From: JARRRL01 sp037380725
GTDB lineage: Bacteria; Pseudomonadota; Gammaproteobacteria; Pseudomonadales; JANQJO01
Length of the DNA stretch: 31,253 nucleotides
NCBI GenBank assembly: GCA_037380725.1
Contig: JARRRL010000075.1
Coordinates: 1-31,253, forward strand
Reading direction: 5' to 3'
A model generated the notes under the pieces. The model searched no databases and was not told the origin of the DNA. It saw only the letters and a program-made list of their open reading frames with translations. Made by a program: the position numbers and the translations under genes. Position 1 is the stretch's first letter, and every line of letters starts with the position of its first letter. Shown one piece after another: positions 15,322 to 24,511 of the stretch.

Positions 15322-16326
15322 ATGGAAAGCGTCCGCGTGGCGCTGGCTGAGCGCAGTTATGACATCGTGATTGGTGAATCGTTGTTGTCGCGTGGCTCGT
15401 TATTAGCCAAAAATATGACTGGAGATCGTGCCGTATTAATCACCAATGACACGGTGGCGCAGTGGTATGCGCAACCCGTTCAAACGGCGCTTGAGACGCA
15501 GGGTATTGCTGTCGACCTGGTCGTGCTGCCAGACGGTGAAGCGCATAAAACACTCGATACCGTCAGTGGAATATGGGACGCCTTATTGCAAAAACAATAC
15601 GGTCGAGATGTGACATTGATTGCGCTGGGTGGTGGGGTCGTGGGCGATATGGTGGGATTGGCGGCAGCGCTGTATCAACGTGGGGTGAAGTTTATACAAA
15701 TACCGACTACTTTGTTGGCGCAGGTGGATTCCTCGGTGGGGGGGAAAACGGGAGTTAATCACCCCTTGGGTAAAAATATGATTGGTGCGTTTTATCAACC
15801 ACAAGGGGTCATTATTGATACCGCAGTGCTGCAGACCTTGCCGCAGCGTGAAATCAGCGCCGGTTTGGCGGAAGTGGTGAAATATGGTTTGATTTGGGAC
15901 GCGGCCTTTTTTAGTGAATTGGAAACCCGCTTAACACGGGTGGATGCGCTTGAGCCAGAGCTGGTGGCGTGGATGATACGGCGTGCTTGTGAAATTAAAG
16001 CCGAAGTGGAAGAAATGCAGGCCAAGTACGGCAAAGTGCCCGGTTTGGCCGCCGTACTAGTCGGCGCTCGTAAAGACTCGCAAACGTACGTTCGCATGAA
16101 AAAGAAAGCCTGTCGACGGCTCATTGAGCGATTGCAGTTGCCGACGCGCTATCCGTGTTCGGTGACACCCGATAAACTGTTCGCGGCAATGCGATTGGAC
16201 AAAAAAGTGTTGCGCGGTCAACTACGCTTCATTCTGCTTAAAGCGATTGGTAAAGCGGTGATCAGTACGCAGGCAAGCGATGAGCACGTTTTGTCCGTCT
16301 TGTCTCAATTTAAATCAGAGCAGTAA
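15322..16326 (+). CDS. aroB: 3-dehydroquinate synthase with its metal-site segment replaced
   Basis: The first 230 residues or so are normal AroB, which cyclises DAHP to 3-dehydroquinate: NAD-binding LPDGEAHKTL, ALGGGVVGDMVGLAAALYQRG, IPTTLLAQVDSSVGGKTGVN, and the SAGLAEVVKYG glutamate. From about 16009 to 16113 the protein is not AroB but FolD-like, including PGLAAVLVGARKDSQTYVR and MKKKAC. Normal AroB resumes at RRLIERLQLPT and continues through LDKKVLRGQLRFILLKAIGK. The replaced part should hold NLGHTFGHAIE and the later LHGEA histidine, so the zinc ligands are lost and dehydroquinate synthase activity is not expected. The start at 15322 follows GGAGA by 8 bases; an in-frame ATG at 15307 is possible. 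Total length is about 334 residues against about 360 usual. Confidence 0.85.
   Translation: MESVRVALAERSYDIVIGESLLSRGSLLAKNMTGDRAVLITNDTVAQWYAQPVQTALETQGIAVDLVVLPDGEAHKTLDTVSGIWDALLQKQYGRDVTLIALGGGVVGDMVGLAAALYQRGVKFIQIPTTLLAQVDSSVGGKTGVNHPLGKNMIGAFYQPQGVIIDTAVLQTLPQREISAGLAEVVKYGLIWDAAFFSELETRLTRVDALEPELVAWMIRRACEIKAEVEEMQAKYGKVPGLAAVLVGARKDSQTYVRMKKKACRRLIERLQLPTRYPCSVTPDKLFAAMRLDKKVLRGQLRFILLKAIGKAVISTQASDEHVLSVLSQFKSEQ
16009..16113 (+). other. FolD-like segment embedded in frame in aroB
   Basis: About 35 codons reading KYGKVPGLAAVLVG, ARKDSQTYVRMKKKAC. This is the N-terminal substrate-binding stretch of methylenetetrahydrofolate dehydrogenase/cyclohydrolase, including the Y-V-x-x-K catalytic tyrosine-lysine spacing. 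The AKYGKVPGLA and RKDSQTYV wording recalls eukaryotic (plant or algal type) FolD more than typical proteobacterial FolD; that is from memory. Flanks: AroB EIKAEV on the left resembles the FolD lead-in, so a short similarity may have guided the join. Confidence 0.85.
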
Positions 16327-16338
16327 TGCTTGGGTCAT

Positions 16339-16362
16339 GACTCAGCCCTTGTTGGCTGAGTC
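16339..16362 (+). terminator. Stem-loop after aroB
   Basis: GACTCAGCC (16339-16347), loop CTTGTT, GGCTGAGTC (16354-16362): a perfect 9-bp hairpin 12 bases after the aroB stop. No run of T follows, so it is not a textbook intrinsic terminator; it may be a processing or partial termination site between aroB and the DamX-like gene. Confidence 0.45.
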
Positions 16363-16494
16363 CTTGTTGACCCAGCTGAGAGGTAGCTGTTCTGGACCCA
16401 GTCGAGATGTTTTGGACCTAGGCCTTTTAAGGCTTTGATCCGCGCTTGGGTGACGCCACGCGGATGCTCATCGACGAGTAATGGTGAAAAGCCA

Positions 16495-17919
16495 ATGGAA
16501 CTGAATGGCCAAAGGAATGTACAGGGCAGTGCTGGCGAAGGCGTTGCGGGTGAGCAAAGCGATGGAGTGGCTAATCTGCGTGAGCCACTACCATTTTTTT
16601 CGAGCGTTTCACGCCTAGATGTGCTGCAGGGAGTGACGGTCAACTTGATGGATCGAGGCGTTGGCTTAGCGGTATTGCTGGGAACAGTCGGCGTTGGTAA
16701 GACACGGATTTTTCAGTATTTATACGATCATCTGCGCGGCGCTTATTTATTGGAAAATGGTGCTGTATCGCGGCAGCCTGAATGTCACAGTAATGGTTTG
16801 TTTATCTGCTTACGCCCCGTTACCCTGAAAATCAGTGATTTGATTGAGGTCCAGTCGATCGCCGATATGGCGCGTTTGATTGATCGTGCTCTGGAATCCT
16901 CTTGTGAGCTGGAGGCCACGTCCGCCACCTGTGATGCGATGGACTTATCGCCGGACGCCGTATGTCACTGGGTCGTGCTGATGGTGGATGATGCGGATCA
17001 GTTGCCCGAAGCGGCGCTGGAGGCATTGATTGATCACGCCTTGATGGTTCGCCCGCAAGCCTGTTTAACGGTGATCGGGGGGGAGGAAGCTTTGTTGGAT
17101 GTGGCACGTGAACGTCTGACGTGTTTGTCTCCCTTGCGGCGCGGTTTGCGAGTGATGACCTTGCCGCCGTTTAGTATATCGGAGTCAACGGCTTTTTTAC
17201 GCCATGCGATTGAGCATTGGCGATTGAAGGATGTGGACTTTTCGGAGGGCGCCTTGGGGAATTTGCACCGAATGGCATCGGGCATTCCTGATCGCCTACA
17301 AGATGCGCTGTTGCGGTGTACAACGGCGCCAGCTGGTGTGGGTTCCGAATCGCGGGTTGAGGGTGGGTTTCGGTATCGGGTGGCGGTGATGCTGCTAGCG
17401 ATCGGTGTTTTATTTTCTATATTGTTATTGTTCAGCGGCGTGGATGCGGCGGCATTTGGACAGGCGCAAAGCGAGCAACCCGTCGACGCTGTTCGGCATG
17501 TGCATGTAGAAGACTACGATTATCCTCAATCGGTGAAACGCGTACTGGATTGGCCTGAGTCAGGCTATGTGGTGCAATTGGACGCCGATCACGATAAATT
17601 AAATTTAATGGCGCGTGCGCGTCAGACGCATGTATTATTTGAGCGCGTATTAGCAAGCGCAACCCCCCTGCTAACCGTAAATGAACCCACTGAAATTGTG
17701 ATTCTTCCTACGAGTCATCTCGGACAGGCTTGGTGGGTTATGATCGTGGGGCCATACGATACGGCACGATTGGCTGAAGAAACCATTGTTGTGGTAGCGC
17801 AGAACGTGGCGGAACAAGAGGGGAACTTGGAGAAGGGTTGGATTCGAAGTGTGCGTGATGTACAGCAAGCGGTACTGCGGACGCATCGACAGGCCTTGCT
17901 TTCAGAATTTACACATTGA
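16495..17919 (+). CDS. DamX-like AAA ATPase with SPOR domain
   Basis: 474 residues from the ATG at 16495. An N-terminal ATPase of the ExeA/AAA kind has Walker A GTVGVGKT (G63-T70) and Walker B VVLMVDDADQLP. It is followed by a membrane helix near residues 297-317 (VAVMLLAIGVLFSILLLFSG). The periplasmic C-terminal part has the two strands of a divergent SPOR domain, GYVVQLDAD and WWVMIVGPYD, a fold that binds denuded septal glycan. A gene of this type sits between aroB and gltB in Pseudomonas, and DamX follows aroB in enterobacteria, which supports a role linked to cell division. The upstream start is uncertain: the frame is open to a TTG at 16435. A perfect hairpin follows the stop. Confidence 0.82.
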   Translation: MELNGQRNVQGSAGEGVAGEQSDGVANLREPLPFFSSVSRLDVLQGVTVNLMDRGVGLAVLLGTVGVGKTRIFQYLYDHLRGAYLLENGAVSRQPECHSNGLFICLRPVTLKISDLIEVQSIADMARLIDRALESSCELEATSATCDAMDLSPDAVCHWVVLMVDDADQLPEAALEALIDHALMVRPQACLTVIGGEEALLDVARERLTCLSPLRRGLRVMTLPPFSISESTAFLRHAIEHWRLKDVDFSEGALGNLHRMASGIPDRLQDALLRCTTAPAGVGSESRVEGGFRYRVAVMLLAIGVLFSILLLFSGVDAAAFGQAQSEQPVDAVRHVHVEDYDYPQSVKRVLDWPESGYVVQLDADHDKLNLMARARQTHVLFERVLASATPLLTVNEPTEIVILPTSHLGQAWWVMIVGPYDTARLAEETIVVVAQNVAEQEGNLEKGWIRSVRDVQQAVLRTHRQALLSEFTH

Positions 17920-17939
17920 TCAAATGTTAAGACATTTGA
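17920..17939 (+). terminator. Stem-loop after the DamX-like gene
   Basis: TCAAATGT, loop TAAG, ACATTTGA: a perfect 8-bp stem starting at the base after the stop codon. A weak, A/T-rich hairpin with no clear T tract; possible termination or 3'-end protection. Confidence 0.4.
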
Positions 17940-17965
17940 GTTGGTTTACACGTCATAAACGGGTT

Positions 17966-18025
17966 ATGCACCATTTTAAAACATTTATTATCGATTGTAT
18001 TGTAGATGTGTTCAAAACGGTGCAT
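17966..18025. repeat. Imperfect inverted repeat
   Basis: Arms 17966-17984 (ATGCACCATTTTAAAACAT) and 18006-18025 (ATGTGTTCAAAACGGTGCAT) pair with a few mismatches and one bulge, around a 21-base A/T-rich spacer. It could be a long hairpin in RNA, a protein-binding site, or the remains of a small mobile element; no target-site duplication is evident. Confidence 0.6.
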
Positions 18026-18260
18026 TGAAATCGCTAATATCTTATAAGAGCTTATCAGAGTTATTCAAAAACTCACCCTTCAAACGGTTCACATTGTCGT
18101 TTGACATCGTCCCGTGTAAACTCATGACGTTTGCCTGATGCGGTTTGTGTTGGGCGTGGCTTTTTATCTGGCTTGCCCTGTTTACCTTGCATTTGGCTTG
18201 TGATGATTCCGATGAGCGTGGTCTGGGTTGTTGCGTGCGCGGGTGCGAGATTGTTGTGTA

Positions 18261-18345
18261 CACAGAAATGTGGTGCGCACAGAAATGTGATGCGCACAGA
18301 AATGTGGTGTGCGTAAAATTGTTGTGCGCGTGAAAATGTTGTGTG
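18261..18345 (+). repeat. 17-bp tandem repeat, five degenerate units
   Basis: Units start at 18261, 18278, 18295, 18312 and 18329. The first three are close to CACAGAAATGTGGTGCG; the last two (CGTAAAATTGTTGTGCG, CGTGAAAATGTTGTGTG) are diverged. They end about 65 bases before the gltB start, so unit number could affect gltB expression. Confidence 0.85.
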
Positions 18346-18409
18346 TAAATGGCGTGCGTGAAAAGCGTATTGGTTTAATTGTGATTGTGGAAAATAAGGT
18401 TGTGACGTT

Positions 18410-21400
18410 ATGCAGCACACTTCGGTGAAGCAGCAGGGTTTGTATCGCCCTGGTGAATTCAAGGACAATTGTGGATTTGGATTAATTGCTCATATGCACG
18501 GTGAGCCCAGTCATGGTTTAGTGCAAAAAGCGATTGAATCCTTAACGTGTATGACACACCGAGGTGGTATCGCTGCGGATGGGCGCACGGGAGATGGGTG
18601 TGGTTTATTATTACAAATGCCAAAGGAGTTTTTTCGCCAAATTATAGCGCAGGAGTTTGGTGAGCAGCTCCACCGCGCTTTCGGTGTGGGCATGTTGTTT
18701 TTACCCACTGACGCGTCGGCCTGTGAGTCGGCTAAAGCGGAGGTGGATCAAAAGTTGGTGGCCGAAGGATTGCGGGTGATTGGGTGGCGTGTGGTGCCGA
18801 CGCACGCGGCGGTGTGCGGTGACATTGCGCGCGCTCAATTGCCGAGTATTCAGCAGGTATTTGTGGTGGGTCACGATACCGATGATGATTTGGCTTTAAA
18901 CCGTAAATTGTATATGGCGCGTCGTCGTGTGGAATTGTCCCTGAGTGCGGTTCCCGATTTTTATGTGGTGTCTTTATCGGCTTCAGTGATCGGCTATAAA
19001 GGCTTGGTTATGCCGGCTGATTTGGCGGTTTTTTATAAAGATTTGGCCGCCCCAGAGCTGGAAACAGCCATTTGTGTTTTTCACCAACGTTTTTCGACGA
19101 ACACTTTACCGCGCTGGCCCTTGGCGCAACCGTTTCGGTTTCTGGCTCATAATGGCGAAATTAATACGATCATGGGAAATCGAAATTGGTCCGTGGCGCG
19201 AACGAGTAAATTGCGCACGCCTTATTTGCCAGAATTAAAAAGCGTGGTGCCGTTGGTGAATCGTGACGGCTCGGATTCATCGGCCTTGGATAACATGCTG
19301 GAAGTCATGTTATTGGGTGGCGTTGATTTGTTTCGTGCGGTGCGCATGCTGATTCCGCCAGCCTGGCAGAACGTCGATACCATGGATCCGAAGCTGCGCG
19401 CTTTTTATAATTACAATTCCATGCACGTGGAGCCTTGGGATGGTCCGGCGGGGATCGTGTTGTCCGATGGCCGTTATGCGGTGTGTTTGTTGGATCGCAA
19501 TGGCCTGCGACCCGCGCGTTACGTCATCACCAATGATAATTTGATTACCTTGGCTTCGGAGGTGGGCACGCATGGCTACACACCGGAATCGGTGGTGGCG
19601 AAGGGGCGTGTGGGACCGGGTCAAATTTTGGCGGTGGATACGCACACCGGCGAGTTGTTGCACGCGCGCGATATTGATGATCGCTTGAAGGTGCGTCAAC
19701 CGTATGGGCGTTGGTTGAAAACCAATGCCAAACGATTGAAATCGCGGTTTACGTATAAAAATGTTTCCGTGGCGCTTGATGATGCGCAACTTCTAATGTG
19801 GCAGAAACTGTTCCAGGTGACGCGAGAAGAGCGTGATTACGTCATACGTCCGATGGCGGAAAATGGGCAAGAGGCCGTGGGCTCAATGGGCGATGATACG
19901 CCCATGGCTGTGCTCTCGCATCGAGTTCGTCCATTTACGGATTATTTTCGTCAGCAGTTTGCCCAGGTGACAAATCCGCCTATTGACCCGTTGCGTGAAA
20001 CGGTGGTGATGTCCTTGGAGACGTGCATCGGCCCTGAGCGTAATCTTTTTGAAGAAACACCGGAGCACGCGAATCGAATTATTTTGCGTTCACCGATTTT
20101 GTCGAACAGTAAATTTCAGCAATTAATGGCGTTTTCCACTCAGGGGTTTTTGACGGAAACCGTCAGTTTGTATTATGACGTGTCGATGGGTTTGGAAGCC
20201 GCCATACGCGCCGTGTGCGACGCGGCGGAAGCGGCGGTGCGTCGAGGCGTCGTGATGTTGGTGTTGAGCGATCGGGGCAGGGAACGCGATCGTTTACCCA
20301 TTCAGGCTGCCCTGGCGACGGGTGCGGTGCATCACCGTTTGGTTCAAGCGGGTTTGCGCTGTGATTGCAATATCATCGTGGAGACGGCCACGGCGCGCGA
20401 TCCGCATCATTTTGCCGTGTTGGTCGGATTTGGTGCGACTGCTGTTTACCCCTATTTGGCCTATCACATCGTGGTGGATTTGGTTTCCCGAGGCGAAGTG
20501 CTGAACAGTGTGGTGGATGCGCAGAAACGCTATCGTAAGTCGATCGCTAAGGGCTTATTAAAAATACTGTCGAAAATGGGGATATCAACCATTGCCTCGT
20601 ATCGGGGGGCGCAGCTATTTGAAATTGTGGGCCTACACGAGTCGGTGGTTGATCTGTGCTTTCGGGGAGCCGTGAGCCGCATATCGGGGGCGGATTTCGG
20701 CGATTTGCAGGCCGATCAAGCCGCCATTTCCCGCGAGGCGTGGAACAGCAGAAAATCCTTGAGCGCGGGCGGTTTGTTGAAATACGTGCACAACATGGAA
20801 TACCACGCGTACAACCCGGATGTGATTCAAACGCTGCACTGTGCGGTGCGCAGTGGTGATTATGCGGATTATCGCCGTTACGTCTCGATTGTGATGGAGC
20901 GCGGTATTACGCATTTACGTGATGTGCTGGATTTGAATTCACCGAACGCTCCTATTGATATTGATGAAGTCGAACCCATCGAAGCGATTTTAAAACGCTT
21001 TGATTCCGCCGGGATGTCTTTGGGCGCCTTGTCGCCCGAAGCGCACGAGTCCATTGCGCAAGCCATGAATGAATTGGGGGCACGTTCCAACTCGGGTGAG
21101 GGGGGTGAGGATCCGGCGCGTTTTGGCACAATCCGGAATTCCAAAATTAAGCAAATCGCCAGCGGTCGCTTTGGTGTGACGCCACATTATTTGGTCAGTG
21201 CTGAGGTGCTGCAAATCAAAATTGCCCAGGGCGCTAAACCGGGAGAAGGTGGGCAGTTACCGGGTGGAAAAGTGAACGCGTTGATTGCGCGCCTGCGTTA
21301 TGCGGTACCCGGCGTGACCTTGATTTCGCCGCCGCCGCACCACGATATTTATTCCATTGAAGATTTGGCGCAGCTTATTTTTGACCTTAAGCAGGTCAAT

Positions 21401-22805
21401 CCGGAAGCATTGGTGTCGGTCAAGCTGGTGTCGGAACCGGGGGTCGGAACCATTGCGGCGGGGGTGGCGAAGGCCTATGCAGATTTGATTACCATATCGG
21501 GATACGATGGCGGCACGGCGGCCAGTCCCTTGAGTTCGATTCGTTATGCGGGTTCGCCTTGGGAGTTGGGCTTGAGTGAAGTGCATCAAGCGTTGAGGGT
21601 AAATGATTTGCGTGCGCGGGTTCGATTGCAAACGGATGGGGGATTGAAGCACGGCTTGGATGTCATCAAGGCGGCTATTTTGGGCGCGGAGAGTTTTGGT
21701 TTCGGCACGGGCCCTATGGTGGCCTTGGGTTGTAAATATTTGCGGATTTGCCATCTGAACAATTGTGCGACGGGTGTGGCCACGCAACAAGAGGATTTGC
21801 GTCGTGAGCATTATATTGGCGTGGCCGAGATGGTGAAAAATTATTTCACCTTTTTGGCTCGCGATACGCGCGAATGGTTAGCACGCATGGGGTTTTCACG
21901 TTTGGAACAGATCATCGGTCGAACGGAATTGTTGAAGCGCATCGATGGGATTACGGCCAAACAACGGAAAATTAATCTCGATCCCTTGTTGTACAACGAT
22001 GCGATTGACCCGGCGAAACCACAGCATTACGCAGGGGATCGCAACCAACCGTTTGATGATGCGGTGTTGGCGCGAGAGATATTGGCGGTGGCTTTACCCG
22101 CCGTGAACAATCAGTCTGGTGGGGAGTTTGATTTTACCATTACAAATTGTGATCGCTCGGTGGGTGCTCGACTTTCGGGTGAAATTGCGAAGCGTTATGG
22201 GAACCAAGGCATGGCGGAGCATCCGATTGTGCTGCGTTTTAAAGGAACGGCGGGGCAGAGCTTCGGCGTGTGGAACGCTGGCGGATTGCACCTGCATTTG
22301 GTTGGCGATGCCAACGATTATGTGGGGAAAGGGATGACAGGTGGGCAGTTGGTATTGAGCCCACCGGTGCACAGTCAATTTAAGCACAGCGAAACGGCTA
22401 TTATGGGAAATACCTGTTTGTACGGCGCAACGGGCGGTAAACTGTGGGGACCACTGTTGTGAGTACATGACAGGGGGGGTCGTGGTTGTGCTGGGTGAGG
22501 TTGGATACAATTTTGGTGCTGGCATGACGGGTGGATTTGCGTATGTGTTGGATAAAGAGAACCAATTTGTGGATCGCTACAATCGCGAATTGATTGATAT
22601 AAAACGCATCACCAGTGCGGATATGGATGAATATTCGTCGTATTTGGCAGACTTGTTGTCGGAGTTTGTGTGCTTGACGCACAGTGATTGGGGGCGGGAA
22701 TTGCTTGAAAATCTGGAAGAGTACATCGGTCGTTTTTGGTTGATTACACCGAAAGCCGCTAATGTACAGAGTTTATTGAATCACATTCGCACGAGACCGG
22801 AGTAA
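18410..22805 (+). pseudogene. gltB: Glutamate synthase large subunit, small deletion with frameshift near the 3' end
   Basis: The NADPH-dependent enzyme making two glutamates from glutamine and 2-oxoglutarate. The first frame (18410-22462, 1350 residues) holds the class II amidotransferase with nucleophile C21 in DNCGFG (after a 20-residue propeptide), the central and FMN-binding domains, the [3Fe-4S] cysteines C1108, C1114 and C1119, and most of the GXGXG helix domain (GTAGQSFGVWNAGG). After CLYGATGGKL it runs into a stop. The correct continuation, DHCCEYMTGGVVVVLG, is in another frame from about 22447 and runs to 22805. About 30 residues (the usual FAAGQAGERFAVRNSG part) are missing, so this is a deletion, not a single-base slip. 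The rest looks well conserved, so the event is recent or an assembly fault. The gene pairs with gltD downstream. Confidence 0.92.
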
Positions 22806-22835
22806 GTTAAACGTCAGTACGGTGTGCCATGATGA

Positions 22836-22906
22836 GCTATGCCATTTACCGATATGTCATGTACCGATATGTCATTTACGATATGCCATTTACGATGTGT
22901 CATGAC
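22836..22906 (+). repeat. 14-15-bp tandem repeat between gltB and gltD
   Basis: Five units beginning at 22836, 22851, 22866, 22880 and 22894, close to GATATGTCATTTAC. They fill most of the 124-base spacer and end 23 bases before the gltD ATG. Confidence 0.85.
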
Positions 22907-22929
22907 GACATGAGATAAAAGAGAAAGTT

Positions 22930-24360
22930 ATGAATGAGCGCGGGCAAAACCCATTTCAATTTCTTGAAGTGGGGCGACGCAGTCCAAGTAAGCGGGACAT
23001 CCTTACGCGTCGTAATGATTTTGTTGAAATTTATAAGCCTTTTGATCCGCAGGTGGCGGGTTCTCAGGCGCACCGATGTTTGGATTGTGGGAATCCATAT
23101 TGTGAATGGAAGTGTCCCGTACACAATTATATCCCCAATTGGTTGAAACTGGTCTCCGAAGGCAAGATCATCGCTGCGGCGGAGCTGTGTCATCAGACCA
23201 ACAGTTTGCCAGAGGTGTGTGGTCGGGTTTGTCCGCAGGATCGATTGTGTGAATCGGCGTGTACGCTCAACGACGGTTTTGGTGCGGTGACCATTGGTTC
23301 GATCGAGAAATACATTACAGACACGGCTTTTGCGCTGGGGTGGAAGCCCGATGTGTCGACCGTACCAGCAACAGGGCGTCGCGTGGCGGTGATTGGTGCT
23401 GGGCCAGCTGGATTGGCCTGTGCGGATGTGCTGATTCGAAATGGGGTTAAGCCCGTTGTGTTTGATCGGTATCGAGAAATTGGTGGTTTGCTGACATTTG
23501 GTATTCCTCAGTTTAAGCTGGAAAAACAAGTCATGTCTCGGCGTCGGGGCTTGTTTGAAGAAATGGGGGTTGAGTTTCGTCTGGGGGTGGAAGTCGGGCG
23601 GGACGTTTCGATCCAGCACATCGTGGATGAATTTGATGCGGTGTTTTTGGGGATGGGTACGTACAGTCCAATGCAAGGCGGTTTTCCCGGTGAAACCTTA
23701 CCGGGGGTGTATGAGGCGTTGCCGTATTTGATTTCGAATGTGAATCATCACATGAACTTTGATACCGATCCTGATCACTATCTCAGCGTGAAAGGTAAGC
23801 ATGTTGTGGTGCTGGGCGGGGGGGATACGGCGATGGATTGCAATCGTACCGCCATACGGCAGGGGGCGGCGAGTGTAAAGTGTGTGTATCGTCGCGATCA
23901 AGCTAATATGCCAGGGTCTCCGAGGGAAGTGGCCAATGCGCGGGAAGAAGGCGTGGTTTTTATGTTTAATCGCCAGCCCATCGCCCTTGAAGGGCAGGAG
24001 GCTGTTCAGGGCGTTCGTGTCGTGCAGACTCGCCTAGGGAAGGCGGATGAGCGAGGTCGTTGTCGTCCCGAGGTGGTCCCGAACAGTGAATCGGTGATTC
24101 CAGCTGATGTGGTGATCGTTGCGTTTGGATTTCGACCCAGTCCAGCTTCATGGTTTACGGACATTCACGTGGAAACCACGGAAGCGGGCTTGGTGAAAGC
24201 GTCAGAGAAACAAACTTATCCATTCCAGACGTCCAACCCCACTATTTTTGCGGGTGGCGACATGGTTCGCGGCTCTGATCTGGTGGTGACGGCTATATGG
24301 GAAGGTCGTCAAGCTGCTGAGGCTATCTTAGATTATCTGGAATGTGAGGCAGTTTGTTGA
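22930..24360 (+). CDS. gltD: Glutamate synthase small subunit
   Basis: 476 residues. It passes electrons from NADPH through FAD and iron-sulfur clusters to GltB. The N-terminal cysteine-rich domain has CLDCGNPYCEWKCP and VCGRVCPQDRLCESAC, ligands for two [4Fe-4S] clusters. Then come the FAD fold VIGAGPAGLACADVL, the NADPH fold VVVLGGGDTAMDCNRTA and the C-terminal FAGGDMVRGSDLVVTAIWEGR. AAAGAGAAAG lies just before the ATG at 22930. All motifs are intact and the length is that of E. coli GltD, in contrast to the damaged gltB upstream. Confidence 0.96.
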   Translation: MNERGQNPFQFLEVGRRSPSKRDILTRRNDFVEIYKPFDPQVAGSQAHRCLDCGNPYCEWKCPVHNYIPNWLKLVSEGKIIAAAELCHQTNSLPEVCGRVCPQDRLCESACTLNDGFGAVTIGSIEKYITDTAFALGWKPDVSTVPATGRRVAVIGAGPAGLACADVLIRNGVKPVVFDRYREIGGLLTFGIPQFKLEKQVMSRRRGLFEEMGVEFRLGVEVGRDVSIQHIVDEFDAVFLGMGTYSPMQGGFPGETLPGVYEALPYLISNVNHHMNFDTDPDHYLSVKGKHVVVLGGGDTAMDCNRTAIRQGAASVKCVYRRDQANMPGSPREVANAREEGVVFMFNRQPIALEGQEAVQGVRVVQTRLGKADERGRCRPEVVPNSESVIPADVVIVAFGFRPSPASWFTDIHVETTEAGLVKASEKQTYPFQTSNPTIFAGGDMVRGSDLVVTAIWEGRQAAEAILDYLECEAVC

Positions 24361-24511
24361 TTGGGCGCGTCTGGGACGTGTGGAGTCAGAATGGTAGTGG
24401 TATGCTTAACGAGTAGAGAGAGGGTTACTGTTGTATAAGTCCAATCCGTAATTGCCCTGATCAGTTTTTTTCGGTTTGGAATAGGAATTGTGAATGAGGT
24501 AGGGATTGATT

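Larger units (their letters stand above)
17940..18409. other. Intergenic region upstream of gltB
   Basis: A 470-bp gap with no convincing gene. It holds the imperfect inverted repeat at 17966-18025 and the 17-bp tandem repeat at 18261-18345, listed separately. A reverse-strand frame of 39 codons (18073-18192, product very basic) has no support. The leader before the gltB ATG has only a weak AAGG, 13 bases upstream. Confidence 0.5.

Noticed and set aside
18073..18192. Small reverse-strand gene of 39 codons (basic product) upstream of gltB
   Set aside because: Short, no clear ribosome site, no homology I recognise; its extension overlaps the tandem repeat and gltB start.
22440..22470. Single-base sequencing error as the cause of the gltB frameshift
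   Set aside because: About 30 conserved residues are absent at the junction; one indel cannot explain this.
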